Shown one piece after another: positions 7,865 to 17,914 of a DNA stretch of 64,000 nucleotides. Below the pieces are notes generated by a model. That model made no database searches, was not told the origin of the DNA, and worked only from the letters and a program-made list of their open reading frames with translations. The translations under genes were made by a program, and so were the position numbers. This stretch comes from Burkholderia ubonensis subsp. mesacidophila (GTDB lineage Bacteria > Pseudomonadota > Gammaproteobacteria > Burkholderiales > Burkholderiaceae), in NCBI RefSeq assembly GCF_002097715.1, contig NZ_CP020737.1, positions 3,596,001 through 3,660,000 of the forward strand. Reading direction: 5' to 3'. Every line of letters starts with the position of its first letter. Position 1 is the first letter of the stretch.

Positions 7865-9052
7865 TTACGCGACGCGCACCGCCGGCTCGACGCCGGCCGC
7901 TTCCGCGAGCGCGAGCGCCTTGTCGGTCGCTTCCCACGAGAATTCCGGCTCTTCGCGGCCGAAGTGGCCGTAGGCGGCGGTCTTCTCGTAGATCGGGCGC
8001 AGCAGGTCGAGCATCTTGATGATGCCCTTCGGACGCAGGTCGAAGTGCTCGCGCACGAGCTTCGTGATCGTCGCATCCGACACGCGGCCCGTGCCGAACG
8101 TGTTGACCATCACCGAGGTCGGCTCGGCAACGCCGATCGCGTACGACACCTGGATCAGCGCGCGCGACGCGAGGCCGGCCGCGACGATGTTCTTCGCGAC
8201 GTAGCGGCCTGCATAGGCAGCCGAACGGTCGACCTTCGACGGATCCTTGCCCGAGAACGCGCCGCCGCCGTGCGGTGCTGCACCGCCGTACGTGTCGACG
8301 ATGATCTTGCGGCCCGTCAGGCCGCAGTCGCCCTGCGGGCCGCCGATCACGAACCGGCCGGTCGGGTTCACGAGGAACTTGATGTCGCCCTTGATCAGGT
8401 CGGCCGGCAGCGTCGGCTTGATGATTTCCTCGATCACGGCCTCGCGCAGCGCGGGCAGCTCGATGTCCGGCGCGTGCTGGGTCGACAGCACGACGGTATC
8501 GATCGAATCCGGCTTGCCGTCGACGTAGCGGATCGTGACCTGCGACTTCGCATCCGGGCGCAGCCACGGCAGGCGGCCGTCGCGGCGCAGGCTCGCCTGG
8601 CGCTCGACCAGGCGGTGCGACAGGTGGATCGGCAGCGGCATCAGTTCCGGCGTTTCGTCGCACGCGTAACCGAACATCAGACCCTGGTCGCCCGCGCCCT
8701 GGTCGAGGTTGTCGTCGTGCGCACGGTCGACGCCCTGCGCGATGTCCGGCGACTGCTTGTCGTACGCGACGAGCACCGCGCAGCCCTTGTAGTCGATGCC
8801 GTAGTCGGTGTTGTCGTAGCCGATACGCTTGATCGTGTCGCGCGCGATCTGGATGTAATCGATGTTGGCCGTCGTGGTGATTTCACCGGCCAGGACGACA
8901 AGACCCGTGTTGCACAGCGTTTCGGCTGCAACGCGCGAGTATTTGTCTTGAGCGAGGATGGCGTCGAGAATCGCGTCCGAGATTTGGTCCGCGACCTTGT
9001 CCGGATGGCCTTCGGAGACGGATTCGGACGTAAAGAGATAATCGTTTGCCAC
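7865..9052 (-). CDS. metK: S-adenosylmethionine synthetase
   Basis: Makes S-adenosylmethionine from methionine and ATP in the cytoplasm, releasing phosphate and diphosphate. The 395-residue length is standard. Seen: N-terminal [21 protein letters not shown] with the ATP-binding His, [11 protein letters not shown], the flexible-loop region ([20 protein letters not shown]), and the second nucleotide motif [21 protein letters not shown] together with [19 protein letters not shown]. The start ATG 9052 follows AAGGAG. It is monocistronic with a 5' leader of about 150 nt that folds strongly, described separately, and a bidirectional terminator downstream. Confidence 0.98.
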   Translation of the reverse strand: MANDYLFTSESVSEGHPDKVADQISDAILDAILAQDKYSRVAAETLCNTGLVVLAGEITTTANIDYIQIARDTIKRIGYDNTDYGIDYKGCAVLVAYDKQSPDIAQGVDRAHDDNLDQGAGDQGLMFGYACDETPELMPLPIHLSHRLVERQASLRRDGRLPWLRPDAKSQVTIRYVDGKPDSIDTVVLSTQHAPDIELPALREAVIEEIIKPTLPADLIKGDIKFLVNPTGRFVIGGPQGDCGLTGRKIIVDTYGGAAPHGGGAFSGKDPSKVDRSAAYAGRYVAKNIVAAGLASRALIQVSYAIGVAEPTSVMVNTFGTGRVSDATITKLVREHFDLRPKGIIKMLDLLRPIYEKTAAYGHFGREEPEFSWEATDKALALAEAAGVEPAVRVA

Positions 9053-9235
9053 TTTTTGAGGCTCCTTGTGTGGTTACGGTTGGCTTCACGTAGCCAGCTT
9101 CTAGCAGCCTGAAGTGGCGACGCTTTAGCGGATTACCAGTACCGGGCAGCGCGCTTAGCGCCAGCCGGCTTCGCCCCGCAAGTTGTCAGTTAACTCGGCG
9201 AAGCCCGTATTATAGCGGCTTTCCAGAATTGTCAC
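9053..9235 (-). promoter_or_regulatory. metK promoter and structured leader RNA
   Basis: On the minus strand a perfect TATAAT (9209-9214) follows GTGACA (9230-9235) at a 15-bp spacing. The transcript should start near 9202 and run about 150 nt to the metK ATG. Its first element is a perfect 9-bp stem, GGCTTCGCC (plus-strand arms 9197-9205 and 9167-9175), with a 21-nt loop that itself holds AGTT/AACT pairing. A second hairpin, GCGC-TTA-GCGC (9151-9161), follows. The long folded leader before a SAM-synthesis gene suggests control by RNA structure, but it matches no SAM or SAH riboswitch that I can recognise. Confidence 0.55.
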
Positions 9236-9318
9236 AGAGCGTCGCCCGTGCCGCATGTTCCGCTGTCTTTCAACCCTGTTCTCAATGCGCCGGCCCGCCG
9301 GAATCACGGAGGTTTCGT

Positions 9319-10203
9319 ATGCTAGGCCGCCTCGGCACGCATCTCACCATCGGCTTCCTGAAGCTGCTCGCGCTGCTGCCGTACGGCTTGACCGCGCGGC
9401 TCGGCGACGGCCTCGGCTGGCTGCTCTACCAGATTCCCAGCCAGCGAAAGCGCATCGTGCACACCAATCTGGCCCTCTGCTTTCCTGAGTGGAGCGACGC
9501 ACGCCGCGAGGAAGTCGCCGGGCAGCACTTCCGCCACGCGATCCGCAGCTACGTGGAGCGCAGCTACCAGTGGTTCGCGTCGGAACAGGCCTACCGCAAG
9601 CTGTTCACGGTCGAGAGCGAGATCGACCTCAGCGATCCGGACATGCCGCCGACCCTGCTGCTCGGTTTCCATTTCGTCGGCATCGAAGCCGGCTCAATGG
9701 CGATCAATCTCGCTCTCGGCCGCATGTGCGGCTCGCTCTACACGCCGATGAAGAACCCGGAAATCGATGCCGCAGCCAAAGCCGGTCGCAGCCGCTTCGG
9801 CGCGGAACTGGCGGGCCGGGCCGACAGCGCGCGCGTCGTGCTGCGCTGGCTGCGCGACCGCAAGCCGGTGATGCTCGGCGCCGACATGGATTACGGGCTG
9901 CGCAATTCGACGTTCGTGCCGTTCTTCGGCGTGCCCGCGTGCACGCTGACGGCGGTCGGCCGGCTCGCGAAGACGGGCCGCGCGCAGGTGGTGCCGTTCA
10001 TCGGCGAGGTGCTGCCGAACTACCAGGGCTACCGGCTGAAGGTGTTCAAGCCGTGGGACCACTATCCGACCGGCGACGACGATCTCGACGCGCGCCGGAT
10101 GAACGCATTCCTCGAAGAGCAGATTCCGCTGATGCCCGAGCAGTACTACTGGGTCCACAAGCGCTTCAAGACCCGTCCGCCCGGCGAGCCGAGCCTGTAC
10201 TGA
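9319..10203 (+). CDS. lpxL: Lipid A biosynthesis lauroyl/late acyltransferase
   Basis: Inner-membrane-bound acyltransferase that adds a secondary acyl chain to lipid A (LpxL/HtrB/LpxM family). It is 294 aa from ATG 9319, chosen for the GGAGG site 7-11 nt upstream; the longer frame to 9229 adds nothing family-like. Seen: N-terminal hydrophobic anchor (LTIGFLKLLALLPYGL), the catalytic HX4E motif in GFHFVGIEAGS, LYTPMKNPEID, the conserved MLGADMDYG and FVPFFGVPA motifs, and the terminal YYWVHKRFKTRPPG. It is divergent from metK and convergent with higA. Chain-length specificity cannot be read from the sequence. Confidence 0.93.
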   Translation: MLGRLGTHLTIGFLKLLALLPYGLTARLGDGLGWLLYQIPSQRKRIVHTNLALCFPEWSDARREEVAGQHFRHAIRSYVERSYQWFASEQAYRKLFTVESEIDLSDPDMPPTLLLGFHFVGIEAGSMAINLALGRMCGSLYTPMKNPEIDAAAKAGRSRFGAELAGRADSARVVLRWLRDRKPVMLGADMDYGLRNSTFVPFFGVPACTLTAVGRLAKTGRAQVVPFIGEVLPNYQGYRLKVFKPWDHYPTGDDDLDARRMNAFLEEQIPLMPEQYYWVHKRFKTRPPGEPSLY

Positions 10204-10224
10204 TCCGGCGCGCACGCCCGACTG

Positions 10225-10527
10225 TCACGTCCGCGCGTGCGCCCGCACCACCTTCGGCATGCCTTTCGCGCGCGCCTGCCAGAGGTCGTAAGCGGCCTGC
10301 TGGGCCAGCCAGAGATCCGCGCGCCCGCCGTTCTCCACGCCGAGCCACCCTTCGATGCGCAGCGCCATTTCCGGCGAAATGCCCGCGTGACCGTTCAGCA
10401 CGCGGGACAGCGCCGCGCGCGTCACGCCGAGCTGGGCCGCGGCCTCGGTAACGGTCAGGCCGAGCGCCGGAAGCACATCCTCGCGCAGCGCTTCGCCCGG
10501 ATGCGGCGGATTGAAAATGCGTGTCAT
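10225..10527 (-). CDS. higA: HigA-family antitoxin (XRE-type DNA-binding protein)
   Basis: Antitoxin that neutralises HigB and represses its own operon. It is 100 aa with the typical HigA opening ([26 protein letters not shown]), a helix-turn-helix at residues about 27-52 ([26 protein letters not shown]) and the [23 protein letters not shown] segment. ATG 10527 lies 15 bp after the toxin stop, so the order is toxin first, as usual for higBA. It sits in the short interval between lpxL and dapF, which suggests an insertion into otherwise conserved core genes. A 21-bp convergent gap separates it from lpxL. Confidence 0.93.
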   Translation of the reverse strand: MTRIFNPPHPGEALREDVLPALGLTVTEAAAQLGVTRAALSRVLNGHAGISPEMALRIEGWLGVENGGRADLWLAQQAAYDLWQARAKGMPKVVRAHART

Positions 10528-10541
10528 GCCTTTGAGCAACC

Positions 10542-10820
10542 TCAGTGGTAGTCCTGGTAATCGACCAGGACGGCGTCCGGCCCGTCGAACCTGAAGGTCA
10601 ATCGCCAGTTGCCGTTGACGCTGACCGCGTAGTGGCTGACGAGCGAACCCTCGAGCCGGTGGAACCGCCATCCCGGCACGTTCATGTCCAGCGGCGCGCT
10701 CGCCAGGTCGAGCCGGGCAAGCTGCCGCCCCAGCCTGGGCGCATGATCGGGCCGGATGCCCGCCTTGCTCCCGCTGAGAAAAAACGCTTCCAGCCCCTTG
10801 TGTTGCCATGACTTGATCAT
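10542..10820 (-). CDS. higB: HigB-family toxin (RelE superfamily mRNA interferase)
   Basis: Ribosome-dependent endoribonuclease that cuts mRNA during translation and is held in check by HigA. It is 92 aa and family-typical: [45 protein letters not shown], and the C-terminal core [30 protein letters not shown], where basic and His/Tyr residues form the RelE-like active site. No frameshift is seen, so the pair looks intact. It is the first gene of the higBA operon; an inverted repeat just upstream is the likely HigA operator. Confidence 0.94.
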   Translation of the reverse strand: MIKSWQHKGLEAFFLSGSKAGIRPDHAPRLGRQLARLDLASAPLDMNVPGWRFHRLEGSLVSHYAVSVNGNWRLTFRFDGPDAVLVDYQDYH

Positions 10821-10867
10821 GGACCTCCTACACTCGAGTCGCGATGGCCGCCGGCCTCGCCTGTATA

Positions 10868-10888
10868 GCGTATAGCCTCACTATACGC
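10868..10888 (-). promoter_or_regulatory. higBA operator/promoter
   Basis: GCGTATA (10868-10874) and TATACGC (10882-10888) form a perfect 7-bp inverted repeat with a 7-bp spacer, about 50-70 bp before higB. A further TATAG (10864-10868) sits beside it, giving a run of TATA half-sites. The repeat includes the best -10-like sequences on the minus strand, so HigA bound here would block the promoter. This is the usual arrangement for toxin-antitoxin autoregulation; the binding itself is inferred. Confidence 0.7.
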
Positions 10889-11189
10889 ACCGTCCGCCTG
10901 ACATGTCAAACGCGCCGGGATCGATGAATCACTTGCCGCACGCACAAGCACGCCACGCCCAGCCAGCCTAAAACCGCCGTCCGCCCCCCGACAAGACGGC
11001 CGATCGGCCATCGCGACACGCTCCGGCCGCCCGCACGAACCGCGTCGCACCCCGGCCGCACGGGACGGCCATGACGGCTGCATGTATCATTCGCGCTTGA
11101 GATCAGCGTGACGCAAACGGCCTTCCGGCACCGCGCCGCGACGGGCCTGCCGCGCTGAGCACCCTGTTTGCAATGGAATCCCGGGACCC
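10889..11189. other. Spacer between higBA and dapF
   Basis: About 300 bp. Only low-complexity minus-strand ORFs cross it. Near its right end a six-codon frame, ATG 11173 to TGA 11193, overlaps the dapF GTG by two bases. It could couple translation to dapF or be chance. No clear promoter or terminator was found. Confidence 0.35.
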
Positions 11190-12059
11190 GTGAAGCTTTC
11201 GTTCACCAAGATGCATGGCGCCGGCAACGACTTCGTCGTGCTCGACGGCTACTCCCGCGCGCTGCCGCCGCTCACCGAAGCGCAGGTACGCGCGCTCGCC
11301 AACCGCCACTTCGGCGTCGGCGCCGACCAGCTGCTGCTCGTCGAGAAACCGACTATCGACGGCGCGGACTTCAAGTATCGGATCTTCAACTGCGACGGCG
11401 GCGAGGTCGAACACTGCGGCAACGGCGCGCGCTGCTTCGTCAAGTTCGTGCTCGACAAGCGCCTGACCGACAAGCGCAGCGTGCGCGTCGAAGTGATGAA
11501 GGGCCTGATCACGCTGACGATGCAGGAGAACGGCGAGGTCGTCGTCGACATGGGCGCGCCCGTGTTCGAGCCGGCGCAGGTGCCGTTCGAGGCATCCGGC
11601 CTCGCGGGGCGCCCGGAAGGCCGCGACACGCTCTGGCCGCTCGACGTGGACGGCGCCACGCGCTGGATCTCGACCGTGTCGATGGGCAACCCGCACGCGG
11701 TGCAGATCGTCGACGACGCCGAAGCGTATCCGGTGCTCGCCGAAGGCCCGCTGATCGAGCGCCACGCGCGCTTCCCGCAACGGGTCAACGCCGGCTTCAT
11801 GCAGATCGTGTCGCGCTCGGAAGTGAACCTGCGCGTCTACGAGCGCGGCGCGGGCGAGACGCTCGCGTGCGGCACCGGCGCATGCGCGGCGGTCGCGGCC
11901 GGCATCCGGCGCGGCCTGCTCGATTCGCCCGTCACCGTGCACACCCACGGCGGCACCCTCACGATCAGCTGGGACGGCGCGCGCGACGAAGCCGCGCCGC
12001 TGATGATGGCGGGCCCCGCAGCGACCGTCTTCGACGGCGAGATCGACCTGGCCGCCTGA
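11190..12059 (+). CDS. dapF: Diaminopimelate epimerase
   Basis: Converts LL- to meso-diaminopimelate for lysine and peptidoglycan synthesis, using two cysteines as acid/base pair and no cofactor. The product is 289 aa from GTG 11190; the N-terminus [19 protein letters not shown] matches the family exactly, which fixes the start. Catalytic Cys76 lies in [15 protein letters not shown] and Cys227 in [12 protein letters not shown]. It opens the conserved dapF-DUF484-xerC cluster: 34 bp to the next gene, then 8 bp. Confidence 0.97.
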   Translation: MKLSFTKMHGAGNDFVVLDGYSRALPPLTEAQVRALANRHFGVGADQLLLVEKPTIDGADFKYRIFNCDGGEVEHCGNGARCFVKFVLDKRLTDKRSVRVEVMKGLITLTMQENGEVVVDMGAPVFEPAQVPFEASGLAGRPEGRDTLWPLDVDGATRWISTVSMGNPHAVQIVDDAEAYPVLAEGPLIERHARFPQRVNAGFMQIVSRSEVNLRVYERGAGETLACGTGACAAVAAGIRRGLLDSPVTVHTHGGTLTISWDGARDEAAPLMMAGPAATVFDGEIDLAA

Positions 12060-12093
12060 CCCATTCACTGTCCTGATTGAACGCTCCCGTCCC

Positions 12094-12816
12094 ATGAACG
12101 ATCGCGAAGTCGCTGACTACCTGCTCGCCAACCCCGAATTCTTCGCGCAGCACGCCGAACTGCTCGCCACGATCCGCCTTGCGAACCCGCACGGCAAGGC
12201 GGCGATCTCGCTGCAGGAGCGGCAGATGGAAATGCTGCGCGACAAGAACAAGCATCTCGAGCGCCGGCTCGCGGAACTCGTGCGGTACGGCCACGAAAAC
12301 GACAGCCTGTCCGCGAAGTTCAGCCGCTGGACCGCGCGCGTGATCGCCGAGCGCGATCCGTACGCGCTGCCGCGCACGATCGCCAACGGCCTCGCCGACG
12401 TGTTCGACGTGCCGCAGACCGCGCTGCGCGTGTGGGACGTCGCCGACACCTACGCGCAGGCCGACTTCGCGCGCCAGGTCGGCGAGGAAGTGCGCCTCTT
12501 CACGAACGGGCTCGCGACGCCTTACTGCGGCGCGAACACGGGCTTCGAGGCCGCGCAGTGGCTCGCGCCCGCGGTCGCCGCGTCCGCGAACGCAACGGAC
12601 GGCGGCGACACGGCCCCGGCCGGCGACGGCGCGGCCGCGTCGGTCGCGCTGCTCGCGCTGCGCGCGCCGCAGGCCGGCGCCGACGCGCCCGCATTCGGGC
12701 TGCTGGTGCTCGGCTCGCCGGACTCGCGCCGCTTCCACGAAGGCATGGCCACCGACTTCCTCGCGCAGATCGCGACGCTCGCAAGCGCCGCGCTGACGCG
12801 CCTGCTGCCGCACTGA
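12094..12816 (+). CDS. DUF484 family protein
   Basis: A 240-residue cytoplasmic protein of the DUF484 (YigA) family, GAF-like in its C-terminal part; its role is unknown, though it is conserved between dapF and xerC in many proteobacteria. Seen: the family opening NDREVADYLLANPEFFAQHAELLATIRLANPHGKAAISLQERQ split by a short turn, then a coiled segment (LRDKNKHLERRLAELVRYGHEND) and a GAF-like half from about residue 90. An Ala/Gly-rich insertion at about 162-185 (ASANATDGGDTAPAGDGA) is probably a loop. It is 8 bp from xerC and part of the same transcript. Confidence 0.9.
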   Translation: MNDREVADYLLANPEFFAQHAELLATIRLANPHGKAAISLQERQMEMLRDKNKHLERRLAELVRYGHENDSLSAKFSRWTARVIAERDPYALPRTIANGLADVFDVPQTALRVWDVADTYAQADFARQVGEEVRLFTNGLATPYCGANTGFEAAQWLAPAVAASANATDGGDTAPAGDGAAASVALLALRAPQAGADAPAFGLLVLGSPDSRRFHEGMATDFLAQIATLASAALTRLLPH

Positions 12817-12824
12817 TTCCCGCG

Positions 12825-13745
12825 ATGTCCGACGATCCGATCGCCGCCTACCTGTCGAACCTGAAGCACGTCAGGCAGCTGTCGGATCACACGCTGCGCG
12901 CGTACACGCACGAGCTCGGCGAGCTGAAGAAGCTCGCCGCCGGCCGGCCGCTCGAAGCGCTGAGCGCCGTCGACATGCGCGGCGCGGTCGCCCGCGCGCA
13001 TGCGGCCGGGCTGTCCGCGCGCTCGATCTCGCACCGGCTGTCCGCGTGGCGCGCGTTCTACCGCTGGCTCGCGCAGCGCATCGAGATGCCCGCGAACCCG
13101 GTCGCCGCGGTGCGCGCGCCGAAGCGCGCGAAGACGCTGCCGAAGGCGCTGTCGGTCGACGACGCGACGGCGCTGATGGACGCGCCGCTGCCCGGCACGA
13201 CCGAAGGCCTGCGCGACCACGCGATCCTCGAGCTGTTCTACTCGTCCGGCCTGCGCCTGGCCGAGTTGATCGGGCTCGACGTCAGGTACGCGCAGGCGGA
13301 CGGCTACCGCTCGGCCGGCTGGCTCGATCTCGCCGAGGCCGAGGTGACCGTGCGCGGCAAGGGCAACAAGGAGCGCAAGGTGCCGGTCGGCCGCAAGGCG
13401 ATCGACGCGCTGAACGCGTGGCTCGCGGTGCGCGGCGAGTTCGTGAAGCACGATCCGCATCCGCTGTTCCTGTCGGTGCGCGGCAACCGGATGTCGCCCG
13501 GCGTGGTGCGCGAGCGCGTGAAGCGCGCGGCGCTCGCCGCGGGCATTCCGGCGCACGTCCATCCGCACGTGCTGCGCCACTCGTTCGCGACGCACGTGCT
13601 GCAGTCGAGCGGCGACCTGCGCGCGGTGCAGGAGCTGCTCGGCCACGCGAGCGTCGCCGCCACGCAGGTGTATACGTCGCTCGACTTCCAGCACCTCGCG
13701 AAGATTTACGACAGCGCGCATCCGCGCGCGAAGAAGCGCGACTGA
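12825..13745 (+). CDS. xerC: Tyrosine recombinase XerC
   Basis: Resolves chromosome dimers at dif together with XerD. It is 306 aa from ATG 12825, 8 bp after DUF484; the frame is open further left, but this start fits the family. Catalytic residues are all present: Arg144 (SSGLRLAEL), Lys179 (VRGKGNKERKVP), His248 and Arg251 (HVLRHSFATH), His274 (LLGHASVAATQ) and the nucleophile Tyr283 (VYTSLDFQHL). The N-terminal SAM-like domain covers about residues 1-95. The dapF neighbourhood favours the housekeeping enzyme over a phage integrase. Confidence 0.96.
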   Translation: MSDDPIAAYLSNLKHVRQLSDHTLRAYTHELGELKKLAAGRPLEALSAVDMRGAVARAHAAGLSARSISHRLSAWRAFYRWLAQRIEMPANPVAAVRAPKRAKTLPKALSVDDATALMDAPLPGTTEGLRDHAILELFYSSGLRLAELIGLDVRYAQADGYRSAGWLDLAEAEVTVRGKGNKERKVPVGRKAIDALNAWLAVRGEFVKHDPHPLFLSVRGNRMSPGVVRERVKRAALAAGIPAHVHPHVLRHSFATHVLQSSGDLRAVQELLGHASVAATQVYTSLDFQHLAKIYDSAHPRAKKRD

Positions 13746-13824
13746 CCCACGCTTTCCGTTTTTACCCGCCGCGCCCGACGACCGGACGAAGTCCCCGCGG
13801 GGCGCGGCCCAATCCGATCCAGCC

Positions 13825-15033
13825 ATGCAAACCGTCACACTCAAACCGTCCAAGGACAAGTCGCTGCTGCGCCGCCATCCGTGGATCTACGCCAACGCGA
13901 TCGACCGCGTCGACGGCAAGCCCTCGCCCGGCGCGACCGTCATCGTGCGCGCGCACGACGGCCGCTTTCTCGCGCGCGGCGCATACAGCCCGCATTCGCA
14001 GATCCGCGTGCGCGTGTGGAGCTTCGACGAGAACGAGCCGATCGACCACGCGTTCTTCAAGCGCCGCGTGCAGCGCGCGGTCGCGCATCGCAACACGATG
14101 GTCTCCGGCACCGGCGCGGTGCGGCTCGTGTTCGGCGAGGCGGACGGGCTGCCGGGCCTGATCGTCGATTACTACGTGGAAGACTCGGGCGCCGCGTCGC
14201 CGCGCGGCCAGCTCGTCTGCCAGTTCATGGCGGCCGGCGTCGAGGGCTGGAAGGAGGCGATCGTCGCGGCGCTCGTCGGCGCGACCGGCTGCCCGAACGT
14301 GTACGAGCGCTCGGACGTGTCGATCCGCGAGAAGGAAGGCCTCGAGCAGACGACCGGCGTGCTCGCCGGCGACCCGCCGCCCGCGACGCTGATCACGAAC
14401 GAGAACGGCGTGCGCTACCACGTCGACGTGCCGAACGGCCACAAGACCGGCTTCTACGTCGACCAGCGCGACAACCGCGCGCTGGTCACGCAGTACGCGA
14501 ACGAGCGCGACGTCCTGAACTGCTTCTGCTACACGGGCGGCTTCTCGCTCGCCGCACTGAAAGGCGGCGCGAAGCGCGTCGTGTCGATCGATTCGTCCGG
14601 CGACGCGCTCGCGCTCGCGCAGCAGAACGTCGTCGCGAACGGCTTCGACCCGGCGCGCGCGAGCTGGCTCGACGCCGACGCGTTCAAGACGCTGCGCCGC
14701 CTCGTCGACGAAGGCGAGCGTTTCGACCTGATCGTGCTCGACCCGCCGAAGTTCGCACCGACCCGCGACAGCGTCGACCGCGCCGCGCGCGCATACAAGG
14801 ACATCAACCTGAGCGGCTTCAAGCTGCTGCGTCCGGGCGGCCTGCTGTTCACCTACTCGTGCTCCGGCGCGATCGACATGGACCTGTTCCAGAAGATCGT
14901 CGCGGGCGCGGCCGCCGACGCGAAAGTCGACGCGCGCATCCTGAAGCGCCTCGGCGCGGGCGTCGATCACCCGCTGCTGTCCGCGTTCCCGGAAGGCGAA
15001 TATCTGAAGGGCCTGCTGTTGCAAATCGTCTGA
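13825..15033 (+). CDS. rlmI: 23S rRNA m5C1962 methyltransferase RlmI-type
   Basis: SAM-dependent methylation of C1962 in 23S rRNA. It is 402 aa against about 396 in E. coli. Seen: an N-terminal PUA domain (residues about 3-80, KPSKDKSLLRRHPWIYANAI), a central RlmI domain, and the Rossmann methyltransferase with the SAM site NCFCYTGGFSLAALKGGAKRV, acidic turn VSIDSSGDALALA, motif IV LIVLDPPKF and catalytic Cys in FTYSCSGAIDMDLF. VPNGHKTGFYVDQRDNR is a strong family signature. It follows xerC by 79 bp on the same strand. Confidence 0.94.
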   Translation: MQTVTLKPSKDKSLLRRHPWIYANAIDRVDGKPSPGATVIVRAHDGRFLARGAYSPHSQIRVRVWSFDENEPIDHAFFKRRVQRAVAHRNTMVSGTGAVRLVFGEADGLPGLIVDYYVEDSGAASPRGQLVCQFMAAGVEGWKEAIVAALVGATGCPNVYERSDVSIREKEGLEQTTGVLAGDPPPATLITNENGVRYHVDVPNGHKTGFYVDQRDNRALVTQYANERDVLNCFCYTGGFSLAALKGGAKRVVSIDSSGDALALAQQNVVANGFDPARASWLDADAFKTLRRLVDEGERFDLIVLDPPKFAPTRDSVDRAARAYKDINLSGFKLLRPGGLLFTYSCSGAIDMDLFQKIVAGAAADAKVDARILKRLGAGVDHPLLSAFPEGEYLKGLLLQIV

Positions 15034-15189
15034 TCGCCCCGATCTTCACGCGCAGCCGCTCCCGCCGGCCGGTTGGCCGAACGGCGGGGGCTTGACAGAT
15101 ATGTTTCAATGAATGGTTGTGCGCCCGGATTGCCGGGCGCGACGCACATCCTGGTTTTGACCCCGATTCACGAACCACAGGCGACCGAC

Positions 15190-16254
<1,065 letters not shown>

Positions 16255-16730
16255 CGGCGCCCGCGCCCCGTTCCGCCGCCGCTCGCCAACAACCGCCGGC
16301 GGCGGGCCGGGAGCCGCTTCCTGCAAGGGTTTTGCCGTCATCGCTTTTTCGCGGTTTGCAGGTTATATTTTAAAGATATCGGCGTTGCCGACGGGGATCG
16401 ACCCGATACGGCGCAGACTTGCGATTCAGTTACAATACGTGCCCGCTGGAGTACGGTAAAAGACAGGCCCGGTTCTTGCAGAAGCACATTGCCGGGCATC
16501 GCAACAGCTCCGCATCCGGCCGGGCCGCGACCGATGCGATCTGCCGCGCAGCAAACCGGTTCGCCGCGTGTGCAAGTCAGCGCCAGGCCTGTCCTGGTAT
16601 TTGAGGACCGGTTTTTCCAGAGGCTTTCGGCCCCGCAGTCGCCAAACGCAAATGATTGCAAGCGCAGTTGCGGGTAATCCCAAAGTGCAGGCAATATGTT
16701 TCGTTTGCCGCACATTGAAGAAGCAAGCAG
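16255..16730. promoter_or_regulatory. 476-bp spacer before dksA, likely promoter region
   Basis: No plausible gene. The stretch 16361-16380 (GGTTATATTTTAAAGATATC) is the most AT-rich patch nearby and TACAAT at 16431-16436 could be a -10 box for dksA. The AT-rich patch resembles half of a Zur box (GTTATA), but the second half is poor, so zinc control is only a thought. Several GC hairpins follow the COG0523 stop at 16263-16315 without a T-run. Confidence 0.4.
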
Positions 16731-17147
16731 ATGACGAAGAAACTCTTGACCGAAGCCGAAATCCTGAAGATGAGCGACAAGGATTACATGAATGAGGATC
16801 AGCTCGCCTTCTTCAAAGCTCGGCTCGAACAATTGCAGGCGGAAATCCTCCACAATGCGGGCCAGACGACCGAGAACCTCCGCGAGACGGTGATCGTGCC
16901 CGATCCTGCCGATCGCGCGACGATCGAGGAAGAGCACGCGCTCGAGCTGCGCACGCGCGATCGCGAGCGCAAGCTGCTCAAGAAGGTTCAGCAGTCGCTC
17001 GCCCGCATCGAATCCGGCGATTACGGCTGGTGCGAGGAAACCGGCGAGCCGATCGGCATTCCGCGCCTGCTCGCGCGGCCGACGGCCACGCTGTCGCTCG
17101 AGGCGCAGGAGCGCCGCGAGCTGCGCCAGAAGCTGTTCGGCGACTGA
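16731..17147 (+). CDS. dksA: RNA polymerase-binding transcription factor DksA, degenerate zinc finger
   Basis: Binds in the RNA polymerase secondary channel and, with ppGpp, retunes promoters in the stringent response. It is 138 aa: coiled-coil hairpin at about 30-95 with the tip motif DPADRA (Asp58, Asp61, Ala63, i.e. DxxDxA), then the globular end. The canonical C-x2-C-x17-C-x2-C finger reads Cys101-x2-Thr104-x17-Ser122-x2-Ala125: spacing kept, three of four Cys lost, so zinc is probably not bound. Such forms are known in alpha- and some beta-proteobacteria and in Pseudomonas DksA2. A good intrinsic terminator follows. Confidence 0.95.
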   Translation: MTKKLLTEAEILKMSDKDYMNEDQLAFFKARLEQLQAEILHNAGQTTENLRETVIVPDPADRATIEEEHALELRTRDRERKLLKKVQQSLARIESGDYGWCEETGEPIGIPRLLARPTATLSLEAQERRELRQKLFGD

Positions 17148-17182
17148 GCAGGCGGCGTTCCGCCCAGACACGCTGCTTCACG

Positions 17183-17216
17183 AAAGCGCGCGGCCTCCCG
17201 CGCGCTTTTTGTTTTT
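17183..17216 (+). terminator. Intrinsic terminator of dksA
   Basis: AAAGCGCGCGG (17183-17193) pairs perfectly with CCGCGCGCTTT (17198-17208) across a CCTC loop and runs into a T-rich tract (TTTTTGTTTTT). Confidence 0.9.
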
Positions 17217-17367
17217 CCGGCCAGGCGAATTCCGCCCCCGCTCTTGATATCCCGGCGCACGCCCTAAAATGAAACGCATGCGCGCCGGGCCGCTCCCCGG
17301 CGCACCGCGATTCACGCGGCGGCGCGGCGCGCCGTCGCCTCTTCCCCGTTTTTCTCAAGGAACGCAG

Positions 17368-17904
17368 ATGGAGCAATTTCACGGCACGACCATCGTTTCG
17401 GTCCGGCGCGGCGACAAGGTCGCCCTCGGCGGCGACGGCCAGGTGACGCTTGGCAACATCGTCATGAAGGGTGGCGCGCGGAAAGTGCGGCGGATCTACA
17501 ACAACCAGGTGCTGGTCGGCTTTGCGGGCGGCACCGCCGATGCGTTCTCGCTGCTCGACCGCTTCGAGGCGAAGCTCGAGAAGCACCAGGGCAACCTGAC
17601 CCGCGCGGCCGTCGAGCTCGCGAAGGACTGGCGCACCGACCGGATGCTGCGCCGCCTCGAGGCGATGCTGATCACGGCCGACGCGACGACGACCCTCGTG
17701 ATCACGGGCAACGGCGACGTGCTCGACCCGGAAGGCGGGATCTGCGCGATCGGCTCGGGCGGCGCGTACGCGCAGGCCGCGGCCCGCGCGCTCGCCGAGA
17801 ACACGGAGCTGTCGCCGCGCGAGATCGTCGAGAAGTCGCTCGAGATCGCCGGCGACATGTGCATCTATACGAACCACAACCGCATCATCGAAACGATCGA
17901 GTAA
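17368..17904 (+). CDS. hslV: HslV peptidase subunit of the HslUV protease
   Basis: Threonine protease (proteasome beta-type fold) that degrades unfolded and regulatory proteins when capped by HslU. It is 178 aa from ATG 17368, with AAGGAA upstream; the frame runs left to 17269 without likeness. After removal of the first residues the N-terminal nucleophile Thr of [20 protein letters not shown] is exposed. Also seen: [17 protein letters not shown] and [14 protein letters not shown]. It sits 10 bp before hslU, the usual operon. Confidence 0.97.
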   Translation: MEQFHGTTIVSVRRGDKVALGGDGQVTLGNIVMKGGARKVRRIYNNQVLVGFAGGTADAFSLLDRFEAKLEKHQGNLTRAAVELAKDWRTDRMLRRLEAMLITADATTTLVITGNGDVLDPEGGICAIGSGGAYAQAAARALAENTELSPREIVEKSLEIAGDMCIYTNHNRIIETIE

Positions 17905-17914
17905 GGACAGCACC

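Noticed and set aside
7269-8663. 464-residue minus-strand frame across metK and the Arg-rich ORF
   Set aside because: It lies in another frame of metK and has no family likeness.
10817-11083. Minus-strand frame of 88 aa upstream of higB
   Set aside because: It crosses the higBA operator and has only Arg/Ala-rich sequence and no ribosome site.
16361-16380. Zur box before dksA
   Set aside because: Only one half of the expected symmetric site is present; kept as a remark, not a claim.
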